Below are positions 36,853 through 47,012 of a stretch of 64,000 nt of DNA, one piece after another. The translations under genes and the position numbers were made by a program. The stretch's first letter is position 1. Each line of letters begins with the position of its first letter. Origin of the DNA: Rouxiella badensis (GTDB lineage Bacteria; Pseudomonadota; Gammaproteobacteria; Enterobacterales; Enterobacteriaceae); NCBI GenBank assembly GCA_026967495.1, contig CP114060.1, positions 868,001 through 932,000 on the forward strand, read 5' to 3'. A model generated the notes under the pieces. It saw only the letters and a list, made by a program, of their open reading frames with translations, had not been told where the DNA came from and made no database searches.

Positions 36853-37731
36853 TTATCCGTTGCAGCGTGCGCAGGGGGACGCGTCCGGATTGTGCATGTC
36901 TTTCACCGACAGCAGGAAGGTCTGCTCCAGCATAAACTGGCCCGACATCGCAGCGTGCGGCGTCTGGTCAGAGAAACATATCCAGCTGCTGCCCGGCGGG
37001 AAGCGCTGGGTAATCTGCTGGCCATTTTTCTGGTAGTTGTCGTCCGACTTCATCTTGTCGTGCATCTGCAACATCAGATGGTCGTAGTGGCTGCGCGGCG
37101 TTTTGGTGATATGCAACTTATGCTGTAGCCAGCTTTTGAACGGAGAGAAACCGGCCAGCTTCGGTAAATATCTTTCTGCGAGCTGCGGGAACGGTTCCCC
37201 AATGCGCCAAACCCGGTCTTCACCGTGGGGATTGATGTTGGTGAAAATGCGCAGGATACGTTCGCCGTAATTCGGGCGCGAAGGAAAAGCGTCAACGTGC
37301 AGACGGCTGTCATCTTTTCGCCAGGAACTCTTGTTGCGCCATTCACTGACCGGGTGCAAACGTAAACTATTGACCGGTCTGCGCAAAACACTCTGATATT
37401 CAGGCAGAACAGTGTCTATCAACGCACTACAGGCCTGATAGTAGTCTTCCAGCAGTTTTCTTACCTGTGGCTCTTTCTCCGAATTGGCAACGCCCTTAAT
37501 CTGGTGTCTGCCCACGTCATAGCTGATGTTTTTTCTTTTTGGATCAACCAGAGCGGGGTCCAGCAGGCTTTGTTGCTGTGTATTCAATGGATAGCCAAGA
37601 TGAGGGAAAAATAAAATCTTACCCTGCTCAAGCTCCTCTACGGCTGAAGAAATTGCTCCAGTTTTGGCTCTCCAGTCATCATTTGGGAAGGTAATGATGG
37701 ATTGCGTGTCCAATTGATTCTTTTCGGCCAT
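36853..37731 (-). CDS. kdoO: Kdo 3-hydroxylase (Fe(II)/2-oxoglutarate dioxygenase)
   Basis: The 292-residue protein resembles KdoO of Burkholderia and Yersinia, which hydroxylates the outer Kdo sugar of lipid A-Kdo2 at carbon 3 on the cytoplasmic face of the inner membrane. The iron motif HxD appears in SRLHVDAFPSRP, and the distal His lies in DQTPHAAMSGQF. The N-terminal phrase GKILFFPHLGYPL and the cysteine-containing tail CARCNG also fit. It is a single gene between the DJ-1 gene and the guanidine operon. E. coli lacks it. Confidence 0.8.
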   Translation of the reverse strand: MAEKNQLDTQSIITFPNDDWRAKTGAISSAVEELEQGKILFFPHLGYPLNTQQQSLLDPALVDPKRKNISYDVGRHQIKGVANSEKEPQVRKLLEDYYQACSALIDTVLPEYQSVLRRPVNSLRLHPVSEWRNKSSWRKDDSRLHVDAFPSRPNYGERILRIFTNINPHGEDRVWRIGEPFPQLAERYLPKLAGFSPFKSWLQHKLHITKTPRSHYDHLMLQMHDKMKSDDNYQKNGQQITQRFPPGSSWICFSDQTPHAAMSGQFMLEQTFLLSVKDMHNPDASPCARCNG

Positions 37732-37837
37732 CTTTCTCTAAGTCGCCACTCAAATTATTGTTTATGAATACAAGCATAGTTAAATAAATCACATTGCACG
37801 AAAAGAGCGATAAATAGCATGAAAAAATGTGATGTGC

Positions 37838-37860
37838 GCCGCCCAGTGGGCATGGGCGGC
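37838..37860 (-). terminator. Hairpin at the end of the guanidine operon
   Basis: GCCGCCCA pairs with TGGGCGGC, 6 bases after the carboxylase stop codon region on the minus strand. A T6 run occurs about 12 bases further on. Confidence 0.6.
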
Positions 37861-37866
37861 CTTATT

Positions 37867-40800
37867 CTACTCTTCTACGATCAACAGCGTTTGTCCGGCC
37901 TGAACCTGCGAGCCGGGCTGACGAGTCAGACTCTTCACCGTACCGCTGACCGGCGAAGAAATCGGGATCTCCATTTTCATCGACTCCAGGATCCCGAGCG
38001 TTTGACCCAATGATACTTTATCGCCTGGTTTCACGAGCCATTGCCACACGTTGCCGGCGACATGGCTGTCAATGCCGTGGCAGCCCTCGGGGATCGCCTG
38101 TTCAGGCTCCAACGACGCTTCCTGCAAACTGCTGTCAAAGGTGAACTGTCCGTCTGCACGCCAGCGCGCCAGCTCTTGGTCGAATGCCTGCTGTCGCTTA
38201 AGCTGAAACGCGGTAATTTCCGACTGCTGCGTCGCCAAAGCGGCCTGATACTCGTCGAGGCGGAATTTGCCCTCCTCGGTGCGCAGCGGATAATCGCCAT
38301 ACGGGAAGTTCTGGCGAATCGTCTTCAGCTCCTCGGCGCTCACCGGATAAAAACGAATCTGATCGAAAAACCGCAGCAGCCAGGGTTGTACAAAGGCCTC
38401 GGTCTGCCGGTCACGGTTCCACATTTGCAGCGTACGGCCCACGAACTGATAGCCACCGGGGCCTTCCATGCCGTAGACGCACAGGTAGGCACCGCCGATG
38501 CCGACCGAGTTTTCTGCCGTCCAGGTGCGTGCCGGGTTGTATTTGGTGGTGACCAAGCGATGGCGCGGATCCAACGGCGTAGCGACCGGCGCACCCAGAT
38601 AAACGTCGCCGAGTCCCCATGACCAGATAGCGGGCGTTAAACAGAGTTTCCCGCACCTCTTCAACACTGCTTAGACCGTTGATTCGGCGTATAAATTCGA
38701 TATTGCTCGGGCACCAGGGTGCTCCGGGGCGAACGGACTGAGTGTATTTCTCGATAGCTTCACGGCAGGCGTCGTCGTCCCAGCTGAGCGGCAGCCAGAC
38801 GGTGCGTGAAGGCACCTCGGCCTGCTGTAAATCGCCAAGTGAGGCTTCTGCCTGCTGTAGATGGCTGATCAAGGCGTCGCGCGGGCAAAGCAGGCTATCA
38901 AAATGAATTTGCAGCGATCGAATGCCGGGCGTCAGTTCCAGCACGCCCGCCAATCGGTTGTTTTCCAACCACTGCATCAGGGCATGAGCGCGAAATCTCA
39001 GGGCAATATCCAAAATCGGATCGCCATATTCCACCAAAATAAATCGATCGCCTGCGGCGAGATAGCTCACCGACGGCAGCGCATCCTGCGCTGCGCGGTG
39101 CCATAACAGTGGATTTTGTAAAATTGTCGCGATCCCAGCCTTCGGCTGGGAGTGCAGCGTTGAGAGTTCCACCTCAGCATCGCGCGCCAACCGGTCGGCA
39201 TCCTCAAGCGACACGGGCACAAACCTTATCCTGTCGCCGGATTTTAATTGCCCGAGCTGCCACAGATCTGCCTGAATCACCGTGGCCGGGCAGACAAAGC
39301 CGCCGAGCGAAGGACCGTCGGGGCCGAGGATTACCGGCATATCACCGGTAAAATCCACGGTTCCAAAGGCATAGGCGTTGTCGTGGATATTGGACGGGTG
39401 CATACCCGCTTCGCCGCCGTCACTGCGCGCCCATTCGGGTTTAGGGCCGATCAGGCGAATGCCAGTGCGGCTGGAGTTGTAATGCACCTGCCAGACGGCG
39501 TCGAAAAATGCCGCAATATCTTGCTCGGTGAAAAATTTCGGCGCACCCTGCGGGCCATAAATGACCCGCAGGGTGCGCACCTCGTGCCACTCTGGCAGCA
39601 AGCTGATCGGTAGGGACTTTCGCTCTGTTAAACGCGGCGCGGCGAGGTGCAGCACGTCACCGCTGCGCAGTTGTCTGCCTGCATGACCGCCGAACTTGCC
39701 GAGCGTGAAAGTACTGCGACTGCCGAGATAGCGTGGGCAGTCGATGCCACCCGCCAGCAGCAAATAGCTGCGGCAGCCCTCACCCTCGACCGGACCTAGC
39801 GCCAGCGTTTGCCCGGCGTGCACGGTACAGACTTGCCACATCGACAGTTTCTCGCCGTCGAGACGGGCGTCGATCTCTGCTCCGCTGATGACAATAGCGC
39901 AGTCGCGATTAAAGCGCAGCGTCGAGCTCCGTAAGGTGATTTCCAGTCCCGCTGCCTGCTCGTCGTTGCCGAGCAGGCGGTTGCCCAAACGAAATGAGCG
40001 GCTGTCGAACGGACCCGAAGGCGGTACTCCTACGTGCCAATAACCGCAGCGGCCTGGTGCATCCTGAATACTGGTCAATGTGCCGGGCGTGAGTACGTCA
40101 AAGGTGGCCGGGCGATAGTCTACGCCCGCCAGCGTCGCCGTGATCACCTCCCCTTGATAACGGCGGGCTGTGCGAGCAGATGACGCAGATAATCAAGATT
40201 GGTTTCAATGCCATAGAGTTCAGTATCGCGTAGCGTTTGGTTCAATGCCGCCAGCGCCAGTGGCCGATTTTCGGCATGAATGATGACTTTGGCGAGCATC
40301 GGGTCATAGAAAGGAGAAACCTCACAACCGCTGTCAATCCAGCCGTCGATGCGCAGCTGAGCGCCGTCGGGTGCGAGCGGAAAACTGACGTGGCTTAACA
40401 ACCCCGCGCAGGGTTGGAAATGTTTGGCCGGGTCTTCGGCATAGAGGCGTACCTGGACAGCGTGGCCCTGCGGCGTCAGGTTGGCGAACGCTGAGAGCGG
40501 CGGCAGGCAGTCAGCGCCGAGCTGTACCATCCAGCTGACAATATCCACGCCATAAATCTGCTCGGTAACGCCGTGCTCTACCTGTAAACGGGTGTTCACC
40601 TCGAGAAAATAAAACTGCTCACTGCCGACGTCGTAAACGTATTCTACCGTGCCAGCGCTGCGATAGTTGACCGCTTTACCCAGACGCACCGCGGTCTGTT
40701 GCAGCGCCTCACGCACTGGCTGCGGCAGGTTCGGGGCAGGCGTTTCTTCGATGACCTTCTGATTTCGGCGCTGAGCGGAGCAGTCCCTTTCACCGAGCGC

Positions 40801-41463
40801 AATAACGTTTCCTGCGCCGTCACCAAAGATTTGCACCTCGATATGTCGAGCTTTGGCGACAAATTTCTCTAAAAATACGCCATCATCGGCGAAATTATTG
40901 CCTGCGAGGCGTTTAACGCGAGTGAATGCCTCACTGAGGCTGGCGGCGTCGTCGCAGCGCTGCATGCCTATACCGCCGCCCCCTGCGGTGCTCTTGAGCA
41001 TGACCGGATAACCAATCTCGTCGGCGCTTTGCAGCGCCTGCAGTAAATCTATCAGCAATCCACTGCCCGGGAGCAGCGGAACCTGGCATTTCTCCGCCAG
41101 CTGACGGGCGCTGTGTTTGAGGCCAAAAGCGGCCATCTGCGCGGCGGTTGGTCCGAGAAACACCACACCTTCGGCAGTGCAACGCTCGACGAAAGCGGCG
41201 TTTTCGCTGAGAAATCCGTAACCGGGATGAATTGCCTGTGCGCCGCACTGATGCGCGATAGCCAGCAATTTATCCTGATTGAGGTAAGTGTCGCGCACGC
41301 TGCCCGCCCCGAGGCAGAAGGCCTCATCGGCCTGGCGAACGTGCAGTGAATGCTGGTCGGCCTCGGCGTAGACCGCCACGGCGCGTACGCCCAACTGCTT
41401 GAGGGTGCGGATGATGCGCACCGCAATGGCGCCACGATTGGCAATCAGAACGCATTTAAACAT
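37867..41463 (-). CDS. Biotin-dependent guanidine (urea) carboxylase, two frameshifts
   Basis: Three overlapping frames join into one protein of about 1199 residues, the normal length of urea/guanidine carboxylase. The biotin carboxylase domain is first ([25 protein letters not shown]-grasp GGGGIGMQ). The two carboxyltransferase halves follow ([43 protein letters not shown]). The BCCP domain carries ESMKME. The missing base is in a C4 run at 40150-40153 (joining KGE to VITATL), and the extra T is at 38614 (GAG[T]CCC). Enzymes linked to guanidine-I riboswitches and DUF1989 partners carboxylate guanidine, and I infer that here. No allophanate hydrolase domain or gene is present. Confidence 0.88.
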
Positions 41464-41558
41464 GGTTGACTCTCTGTGCGACGGGCAGGTCGTCCTGCTG
41501 TATTGCTGTTGCGTGGCATTTTGCGGGTCGTCCCGAAGCACGCGTTATCTGACTGGAT

Positions 41559-42194
41559 TTACCAGATCACCACTTCAATCGGCGTAGGGTTGTAGCCGTT
41601 ACAAGGATTATTCAGCTGCGGACAGTTGGAGATAAGCACTAAGACGTTCATTTTCGCCACCAACTCTACGTATTTCCCCGGCGCGGAGAGCCCGTCTTCA
41701 AAGGTCAATCCGCCCTGCGAAGTCACGGGGACGTTCATGAAGAAATTTATGTTGTGAGTAATGTCGCGTTTGGTGGTCCCATACTGCGGGTTCTCGCTAA
41801 TCGCCAACATCCAGCTGTCGCGGCAGGCGTGCATATGGCGCTTTTCCAACGAATAGCGCACGGTGTTGCTCTCGGTGGCACAGGCGCCGCCCAAGGTATC
41901 GTGGCGTCCACAGGTGTCGGCGACTATCTCCAGCATCGGACGGTCGTCGTTCGAGCGTAGCGTGGTGCCGGCGCTCAGAAAGACGTTTCTTTGTCCGCGC
42001 AGAGTATCGGTCATGCTGTAGCGCTCACCGACGTCGTCGGCGTTGAAAAACAGCGTATCCGCGGCCTGATTGCCTTCGCTATCGACGATGCGCAGCGTTT
42101 GTCCGGCCTCGATGCGGTGCAGCCAATAGTCTCCGGCGGCGATGGACTGACGAAAAAGGGCGGTTTCGGTATGCTGTTGGCTTGTCTGGATCAT
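41559..42194 (-). CDS. Carboxyguanidine deiminase subunit, DUF1989 (urea carboxylase-associated protein)
   Basis: This 211-residue protein carries the DUF1989 signature, including the metal-binding segment CGRHDTLGGAC, the RRY/RDSWM part, and NCPQLNNPCNGYNPTP at the C-terminus. In guanidine degraders two DUF1989 proteins form a carboxyguanidine deiminase that makes allophanate. The start ATG 42194 shares one base with the stop of the preceding gene (TGATG), so translation is coupled. About 95 bases separate it from the carboxylase. Confidence 0.82.
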   Translation of the reverse strand: MIQTSQQHTETALFRQSIAAGDYWLHRIEAGQTLRIVDSEGNQAADTLFFNADDVGERYSMTDTLRGQRNVFLSAGTTLRSNDDRPMLEIVADTCGRHDTLGGACATESNTVRYSLEKRHMHACRDSWMLAISENPQYGTTKRDITHNINFFMNVPVTSQGGLTFEDGLSAPGKYVELVAKMNVLVLISNCPQLNNPCNGYNPTPIEVVIW

Positions 42195-42928
42195 CAGTGT
42201 GCTCCCTGGCAGCAAGTAGTGTGATGGTAGAGGTCATTGTTGGCCTGGCCGCGCTGGTTCTCCGCCGATTGCAGGCAGTGAGCGGGCAGCGGCGCGCTAC
42301 CGGCCAGCAGGGCGATATCGATAGGCGCTCGCGGATAGCGTGCTGCCTCGGTCATGGGATGCGGACAGGTGTGCATCACCACCAGCGTGTCCATCGCGAA
42401 ACGCAGCGTGACGCTGGCCGTCGGCTGCGGGCGTGTGTCGAGCGCCAGATACCCGTTTTCGTCGACGGTGACTTTTGAAAACAGGTTCACGCAGGCGGCC
42501 ATATCGCGTTTTCCAAGCCCGTATTTTGCCAGTTCAACCAGGAAACTGTCGTAGCCGTTCTGATGACGGGCGTTGTGCGCCTGCTGATAGCTCAGCGCAC
42601 CAAACCGCTGCTCGGTCTGCGCCGCATTCAGGGTGCCGCAGACGGTATCGTGCCAGCCAAAACTGTCGTGCTCGATGCCGCAGAAAATGCGCCCCATGTC
42701 TGAGTAGAGGCAGTGTCCTTCGGTGAGTCGGAAGGTGTGCTGGCACTTCAGGGTATCCGGCGCGTTGTAGCGTTCGAGCAGGTTCTCTGGATTGTAAAAC
42801 AGCATGCCAAGGTTGGCGCCGCCCTCGACGTCGGTCAGGCGCAGCGCCGATCCGCTTTTTACCCGCATTGACCAGTGTGAACCGGCTTGAAGCTGGGTTT
42901 GGTACAGAATTTCGTGGGATTCACTCAT
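42194..42928 (-). CDS. Carboxyguanidine deiminase subunit, DUF1989 (second paralogue)
   Basis: The 244-residue protein is the larger of the two DUF1989 partners found beside guanidine/urea carboxylases. It has the HDSFGWHDTVCGTLNAAQ metal segment, RHQNGYDSF, a LGKRDMAACVNLFSKVTVD block and VVMHTCPHPMTEAARYPRAPIDI near the end. It overlaps the upstream ABC ATPase gene by 4 bases (ATGA) and the next DUF1989 gene by one, so the cluster is tightly coupled. Which paralogue corresponds to CgdA or CgdB I do not assign. Confidence 0.82.
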   Translation of the reverse strand: MSESHEILYQTQLQAGSHWSMRVKSGSALRLTDVEGGANLGMLFYNPENLLERYNAPDTLKCQHTFRLTEGHCLYSDMGRIFCGIEHDSFGWHDTVCGTLNAAQTEQRFGALSYQQAHNARHQNGYDSFLVELAKYGLGKRDMAACVNLFSKVTVDENGYLALDTRPQPTASVTLRFAMDTLVVMHTCPHPMTEAARYPRAPIDIALLAGSAPLPAHCLQSAENQRGQANNDLYHHTTCCQGAH

Positions 42929-43653
42929 GCTTTTCGCTCCTCTAGCGGAATGTCGTAGGTAATACTTGCGCCCCAGGCGTCAGGTGCCTGAGGGTCATGA
43001 CGGATTTTGTCGAACACCCACAGGCGCGAACCGAGGGAAAAACCCTCCTTGAGGTCGTGGGTTATCATGAAAATGGTGAGTTTGTGTTTCTGCCATAGTT
43101 CGGTTATCAACTGATGCATGTCTTTGCGGATGCCTGGATCCAGGGCACCGAAGGGTTCGTCGAGCAGCAGGATACGCGGCTTCTTGGTCAGCGCCTGCGC
43201 CAGTGCCAGACGTTGCTGCATGCCGCCGGAAAGCTGGTGAGGGTACTTATCCAGCGCATGGCCGAGCCCGACCTGGGTCAGCATGTCGGTGGCGCGTTCG
43301 GCAATCGCCTTACGCTTGCTGCCCCACACGCGACCCAGCCAGCGCGCCTGGACGAACTCTTCACCGATCATCACGTTTTGCAGTGCGGTCAGATGTGGGA
43401 AAACCGAATAACGTTGGAAAACTACGCCGCGATCTTCTCCCGGTTCCTGAATGACCGGTTTGCCGTCGAGCAGCAGTTCGCCCTTACTGGGGCTTTCCGT
43501 ACCGAGCATCATTTTCAGGAAGGTGGTTTTGCCACAGCCTGATGCCCCGACGATAGAGACGAACTCTCCCTCCTGAACTTCGGCGTTGACCCGCTCGAGT
43601 ACCACCTGATTGCCGTAGTGTTTTTCCAGATTGCGCATACTGAGTAAGCTCAT
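42925..43653 (-). CDS. ABC transporter ATP-binding protein (guanidine/urea-associated, NitT/TauT type)
   Basis: A 242-residue ATPase with Walker A GASGCGKTT, Q-loop VFQRYSVFP, signature LSGGMQQR, Walker B ILLLDEPFGALD and switch His in MITHDLKEG. It resembles the nitrate/taurine importers and should power the permease and binding protein encoded just upstream, bringing guanidine or a related nitrogen compound across the inner membrane. It lies 18 bases after the permease gene and overlaps the DUF1989 gene. Confidence 0.9.
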   Translation of the reverse strand: MSLLSMRNLEKHYGNQVVLERVNAEVQEGEFVSIVGASGCGKTTFLKMMLGTESPSKGELLLDGKPVIQEPGEDRGVVFQRYSVFPHLTALQNVMIGEEFVQARWLGRVWGSKRKAIAERATDMLTQVGLGHALDKYPHQLSGGMQQRLALAQALTKKPRILLLDEPFGALDPGIRKDMHQLITELWQKHKLTIFMITHDLKEGFSLGSRLWVFDKIRHDPQAPDAWGASITYDIPLEERKA

Positions 43654-43671
43654 TTTTTGCTCCAGTGGGGC

Positions 43672-44483
43672 TTATTTAACGTAATACCAGGGCCAGCAGC
43701 GGCGGCTTATCAGGCGCAGCAAGGCATCGAGGGCAAAGGCGAGCAGCGTTATCCAGGCGACGTAGGGCAAGATAACGTCCATTGCCAGATAGCGGCGCAT
43801 CAGGAAGATGCGATAACCGAGCCCTTCGGTGGCGGCGATGGCCTCGGCGGCAATCAGGAACAGCCAGGCCGAGCCGAGCGACAGGCGTACCGCGTCGAAC
43901 AGGCGCGGCATCAGCTGAGGCAGGATTATCCGCCACATGATTTGCCCACTGTGGCCGCTAAGGGTCTGCGCCTTGATCAGCTGTTCGTGGGGGATTGACT
44001 GCACCTGCTGTTGAAGGTCGCGGGCGATAAACGGCGTCACACCGACGGCGATTAGCACGATTTTTGACAGTTCACCGAGGCCGAAAATGATAAAAAGAAT
44101 AGGCAGGACCGCCAGCGGGGGATCAGCGCAAACAGCGTCACCAGTGGAGAAATCAGCGAACGCACGGCGGGCAGCGCGCCGCAGAAGATACCCAGCACCA
44201 GTCCCAGAAAGGCGCTGATGGCGATGCCGCTCAGCAGGCGAATCAGGCTGGCGTAAGTGTCGGTCCACAGCAGATATTGGCCGGTACGTGGATCGGCTTG
44301 AAACGCTACGCGGTAAAGGGCGTCGCCCATGGCGCTAAAGCTCGGCAGCAGCTTATCGAAGGCATTGGCCGACAGACGGGCATCCGACGCCATCAAATAA
44401 ACCAGGATCAGCAGCAGCAGGGGTAAAAGCCCGAGCAGGCTGCGTGACAGGCGTTGCGGTTGGTAGTTGATCATTTTACGCAT
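43672..44483 (-). CDS. ABC transporter permease, NitT/TauT type (frameshifted)
   Basis: Restoring one base in the G5 run at 44117-44121 gives about 270 residues and joins TLFALIP to PLAVLPILFIIFGLGE. There are about six hydrophobic segments and the cytoplasmic EAA-type loop around FIARDLQQQVQSIPHEQLIKAQTLSGHSG. It pairs with the ATPase downstream and the binding protein upstream. AAAGG lies 8 bases ahead of ATG 44483. Confidence 0.85.
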
Positions 44484-44518
44484 CGGAATGCCTTTCAGAT
44501 AGTTAACAGGGATAGCAA

Positions 44519-45584
44519 TTACAGCTTGTTGGCCGCAGCCAGCTTCACGAACGTGTCGGTAAAATGCAGCTTCTGGTTGGACGGATTTCCCCAGTTGCCG
44601 GACGGTGTGGTTATCCCGACGGTGGTGGCATCCGGCGCGCCTTCGCCGAGCAGGCCGTGCTTGAAGGAGAACTCAGCCACGGACTGCATGGTGGTTTTAA
44701 TCTGTGGACCTTTCATAAAGTCCAGCGCCTGCTTCGGGGTGCTGAACAGGTAGGTCGCGGCCAGCTGATCGTCAAAGCCTTTGAGGTCGGTACCCGACTC
44801 CTGCGCCATAAAGCTGCGGGCCTTGAGGGCTTCCGGGCCGTTACCTTTCATGGCATTGAGCGTGTCGTACCAGGCACCGGTCAGCGCCTTGCCGAGTCTC
44901 AGGATGGGCCTTCAGGGTGGTGCTGTTCACCACTAAAAGGTCGAGGATTTCGCCCGGGATTTGGGCTGAGGAGAAGATTTCATGGCTGTCGGGCTGCTTT
45001 TTAGCCTCTGCCAGCAGCGGGTTCCAGGTGACAATCGACTTCACGGCCGGAGTGCCGAAGGCGGCAACCAGGTCGGCGTCGGCGGTGTTGACCACGGTGA
45101 CGTCTTTCTCGGTCATGCCGGACTTTTCAAGCGCGCGCGCCAGCAGGTATTCGGACACCGACAGCTGGACCAGATTGATGGACTGGCCTTTCAGCGATTT
45201 CACATCACCTGCGCCTTTGAGCATGATGCCATCGTTACCGTTGGAGTAGTCGCCGACGATAAGCGCAGTGCTGTCTACGCCGCCGGTTGCAGGGAGGGTT
45301 AGCGCGTCCATATTGGTCATGGTGCAGCCGTCAAATCCTCCTGCGGTATATTGGTTAACCGACTCGATGTAGTCGTTTACCTGTACAAATTGAATGTTGA
45401 TACCGTATTTGTCGGCCCATTTCTTGAGGATGCCGCTCTGCTGGGCAAAGTCCCAGGGCATCCAGCCGGCATAAATAGACCAGGCGATTTTGAAAGTAGG
45501 TTTAGTGGCGGCCAGAGCGGGCTGGCTAAGAAGGGCTGCAAGGCATAAGGCGCAGGACAGCAGGCGTTGGCAAGCTTTAAACAT
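44519..45584 (-). CDS. ABC transporter substrate-binding protein, guanidine/urea-associated (frameshifted)
   Basis: Without one extra base at 44897 (GAG[T]CTC on the plus strand) this is about 354 residues. A Sec signal peptide ends at ALAA (about residue 26). The mature NitT/TauT-type binding domain follows (FKIAWSIYAGWMPWDFAQQSG). The join reads LKAHPELGKALTGAWYDTLNAMKGN. ATG 45584 has AGAGGAAA upstream. It is the first gene after the guanidine-I riboswitch, so expression should rise when guanidine is present. Confidence 0.85.
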
Positions 45585-45651
45585 TATATTTCCTCTGACG
45601 TTAACCACGGATAAGGTGCAGGAGGTCGGCGGCGAGAAAGGTTCTCGCTTT

Positions 45652-45747
45652 GGCCTCCCGGGCTTTTATCCCGCCGTGTAACCGCCAGAGGGCGGTCGGT
45701 CACTCTCGGACCAGCCATCCGCAAAACGCGGACCGGAACCCTAGTGA
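45652..45747 (-). ncRNA. Guanidine-I (ykkC) riboswitch
   Basis: Read on the minus strand, the leader contains the class's near-invariant blocks in order: CTAGGGTTCCGG, then GGTCCGAGAG, then ACACGGCGGGATAAAAGCCC with GGGAG. The joining stems are present (CCGC/GCGG around TTTT, and ACCGCC-CTCT-GGCGGT). This is the guanidine-sensing aptamer that turns genes on when guanidine binds. A perfect 7-bp hairpin (45632-45648) follows before the first gene's ribosome site and may be part of the switch. Confidence 0.93.
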
Positions 45748-45758
45748 CCTTATTTCAA

Positions 45759-45764
45759 ATTGTA
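45759..45764 (-). promoter_or_regulatory. Possible -10 box of the guanidine operon
   Basis: TACAAT on the minus strand differs from TATAAT at one base and would start transcription close to the riboswitch's 5' end. No good -35 element is seen at the right distance. Confidence 0.35.
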
Positions 45765-46101
45765 TGGCGACACCGGTTTCCCGCTATCGCTCCTGCTGCT
45801 GACAAACAGGCAATATCCTTGCCAGATCGCTTTTAATCAGAAATAAATCAGGGGAATGTCAGGGTTAATGCCTTTATAAACAGCGGGATAATTAATTTAT
45901 TAAAAGATATCGGCGGTGGTTGAGGGCGGATGAAAAGCGGATGGGTCAAGTTGGGCGAGGGTAATTTTTCACCGCATTCGTGCAGACTGCACTGGCGCGG
46001 GGCAGTTGCTTCTTTGCTGTATCCTAAGCAAGCAGGATCATCTATCCTAATAAGCTCAGGTTATCAGCTGTTAATAATAATATTGAATCAGGAGTCAGGA
46101 A
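45765..46101. other. Non-coding divergent region before yiaF
   Basis: These 340 bases separate the minus-strand guanidine operon from plus-strand yiaF. An in-frame stretch from 45930 has no ribosome site and no protein character. I see AT-rich promoter-like DNA but no assignable site. Confidence 0.4.
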
Positions 46102-46818
46102 ATGGCTGTAGGGATCAGGAGCAGGACATTCGCGCGCTGGCTGGCGCCTGTAGTTGCATTACTCATGGTTTTTCAACTTACCGCCTGTGGCGATAAAGAG
46201 CCGGAACAAAGGAAAGCCTTCATTGATTATCTGCAGAATACGGTGATGCGCAGCGGGCAAAATCTGCCGACGCTGAGCGAAGACCAAAGGCAGAAATTCG
46301 GTAAATACGCCGACGATTACACCATTATTCTGACCTTCTCGCGTCAGATGAAGCAGTCAGTTAACAATAGCCTCGCCCCTGCCGTGAACACACTGGCCCA
46401 AATTCGCGTGCCACAGGATTACCTGCAGCAGAAAGCGGCAGTGCAACAGGCGGCCGGTACGCTGAATACGCTTACCCAGCAGATTCAAACTGCCAAGGCG
46501 ACCGCCGACACCGCGCAGGCCGCGCTCAAACAGCCTGATGACCTGAAAGCCGTTTATAATCAAGTCTATGCTCAGGATGTGACTCAACCCGCCAATGCGT
46601 TGCTTCCGGTCGTTCCCGCACTCTCAAGCCTGACTCAGGACATTATTGCCGTGGGCGATTTCCTCGGTCAGCAGGGGAATCAGGTGGCGTTCGCCAACGG
46701 TTCCGTGCAGTTCCCAAGTCAGCAGCAGGTGACGCAGTACAATGCGATGATGACCGGACTGTTGGGCAAACAGCAGGCGCTGGTCGATGCGCAAAAACTC
46801 GTGGCGGGCAGCTTCTGA
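46102..46818 (+). CDS. yiaF: DUF3053 lipoprotein YiaF
   Basis: The 238-residue protein matches the YiaF/DUF3053 family. After a basic N-terminus comes a hydrophobic segment and a lipobox-like TAC (cysteine at residue 30), then a long, Gln-rich, alpha-helical domain without recognised catalytic motifs. It is probably a lipoprotein facing the periplasm, function unknown. AGTCAGGAA lies just upstream of the ATG. A terminator follows. Confidence 0.85.
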   Translation: MAVGIRSRTFARWLAPVVALLMVFQLTACGDKEPEQRKAFIDYLQNTVMRSGQNLPTLSEDQRQKFGKYADDYTIILTFSRQMKQSVNNSLAPAVNTLAQIRVPQDYLQQKAAVQQAAGTLNTLTQQIQTAKATADTAQAALKQPDDLKAVYNQVYAQDVTQPANALLPVVPALSSLTQDIIAVGDFLGQQGNQVAFANGSVQFPSQQQVTQYNAMMTGLLGKQQALVDAQKLVAGSF

Positions 46819-46846
46819 TTGCGGTTTTAACTTCGCCAGTTAAAAA

Positions 46847-46876
46847 CAAAAACCACGTCTATTGCGTGGTTTTTTG
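46847..46876 (+). terminator. Rho-independent terminator after yiaF
   Basis: AAACCACG and CGTGGTTT arms around a 7-base loop end in a run of six Ts. Confidence 0.88.
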
Positions 46877-47012
46877 CCAAAATGGCCGCGTGATTCATAA
46901 AAGTTCACAATTAATAGGTGCAAGCCGTTAGCGTAATACATTAGCTTTTATGTCATTCATCTGTTTTAAAATTGTGAAAGAATTTAGTCTCATACTCAAA
47001 GGAAGTGTTTTT

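Noticed and set aside
45930..46101. Open frame upstream of yiaF
   Set aside because: It has no ribosome site, runs into yiaF in another frame, and shows no protein-like composition.
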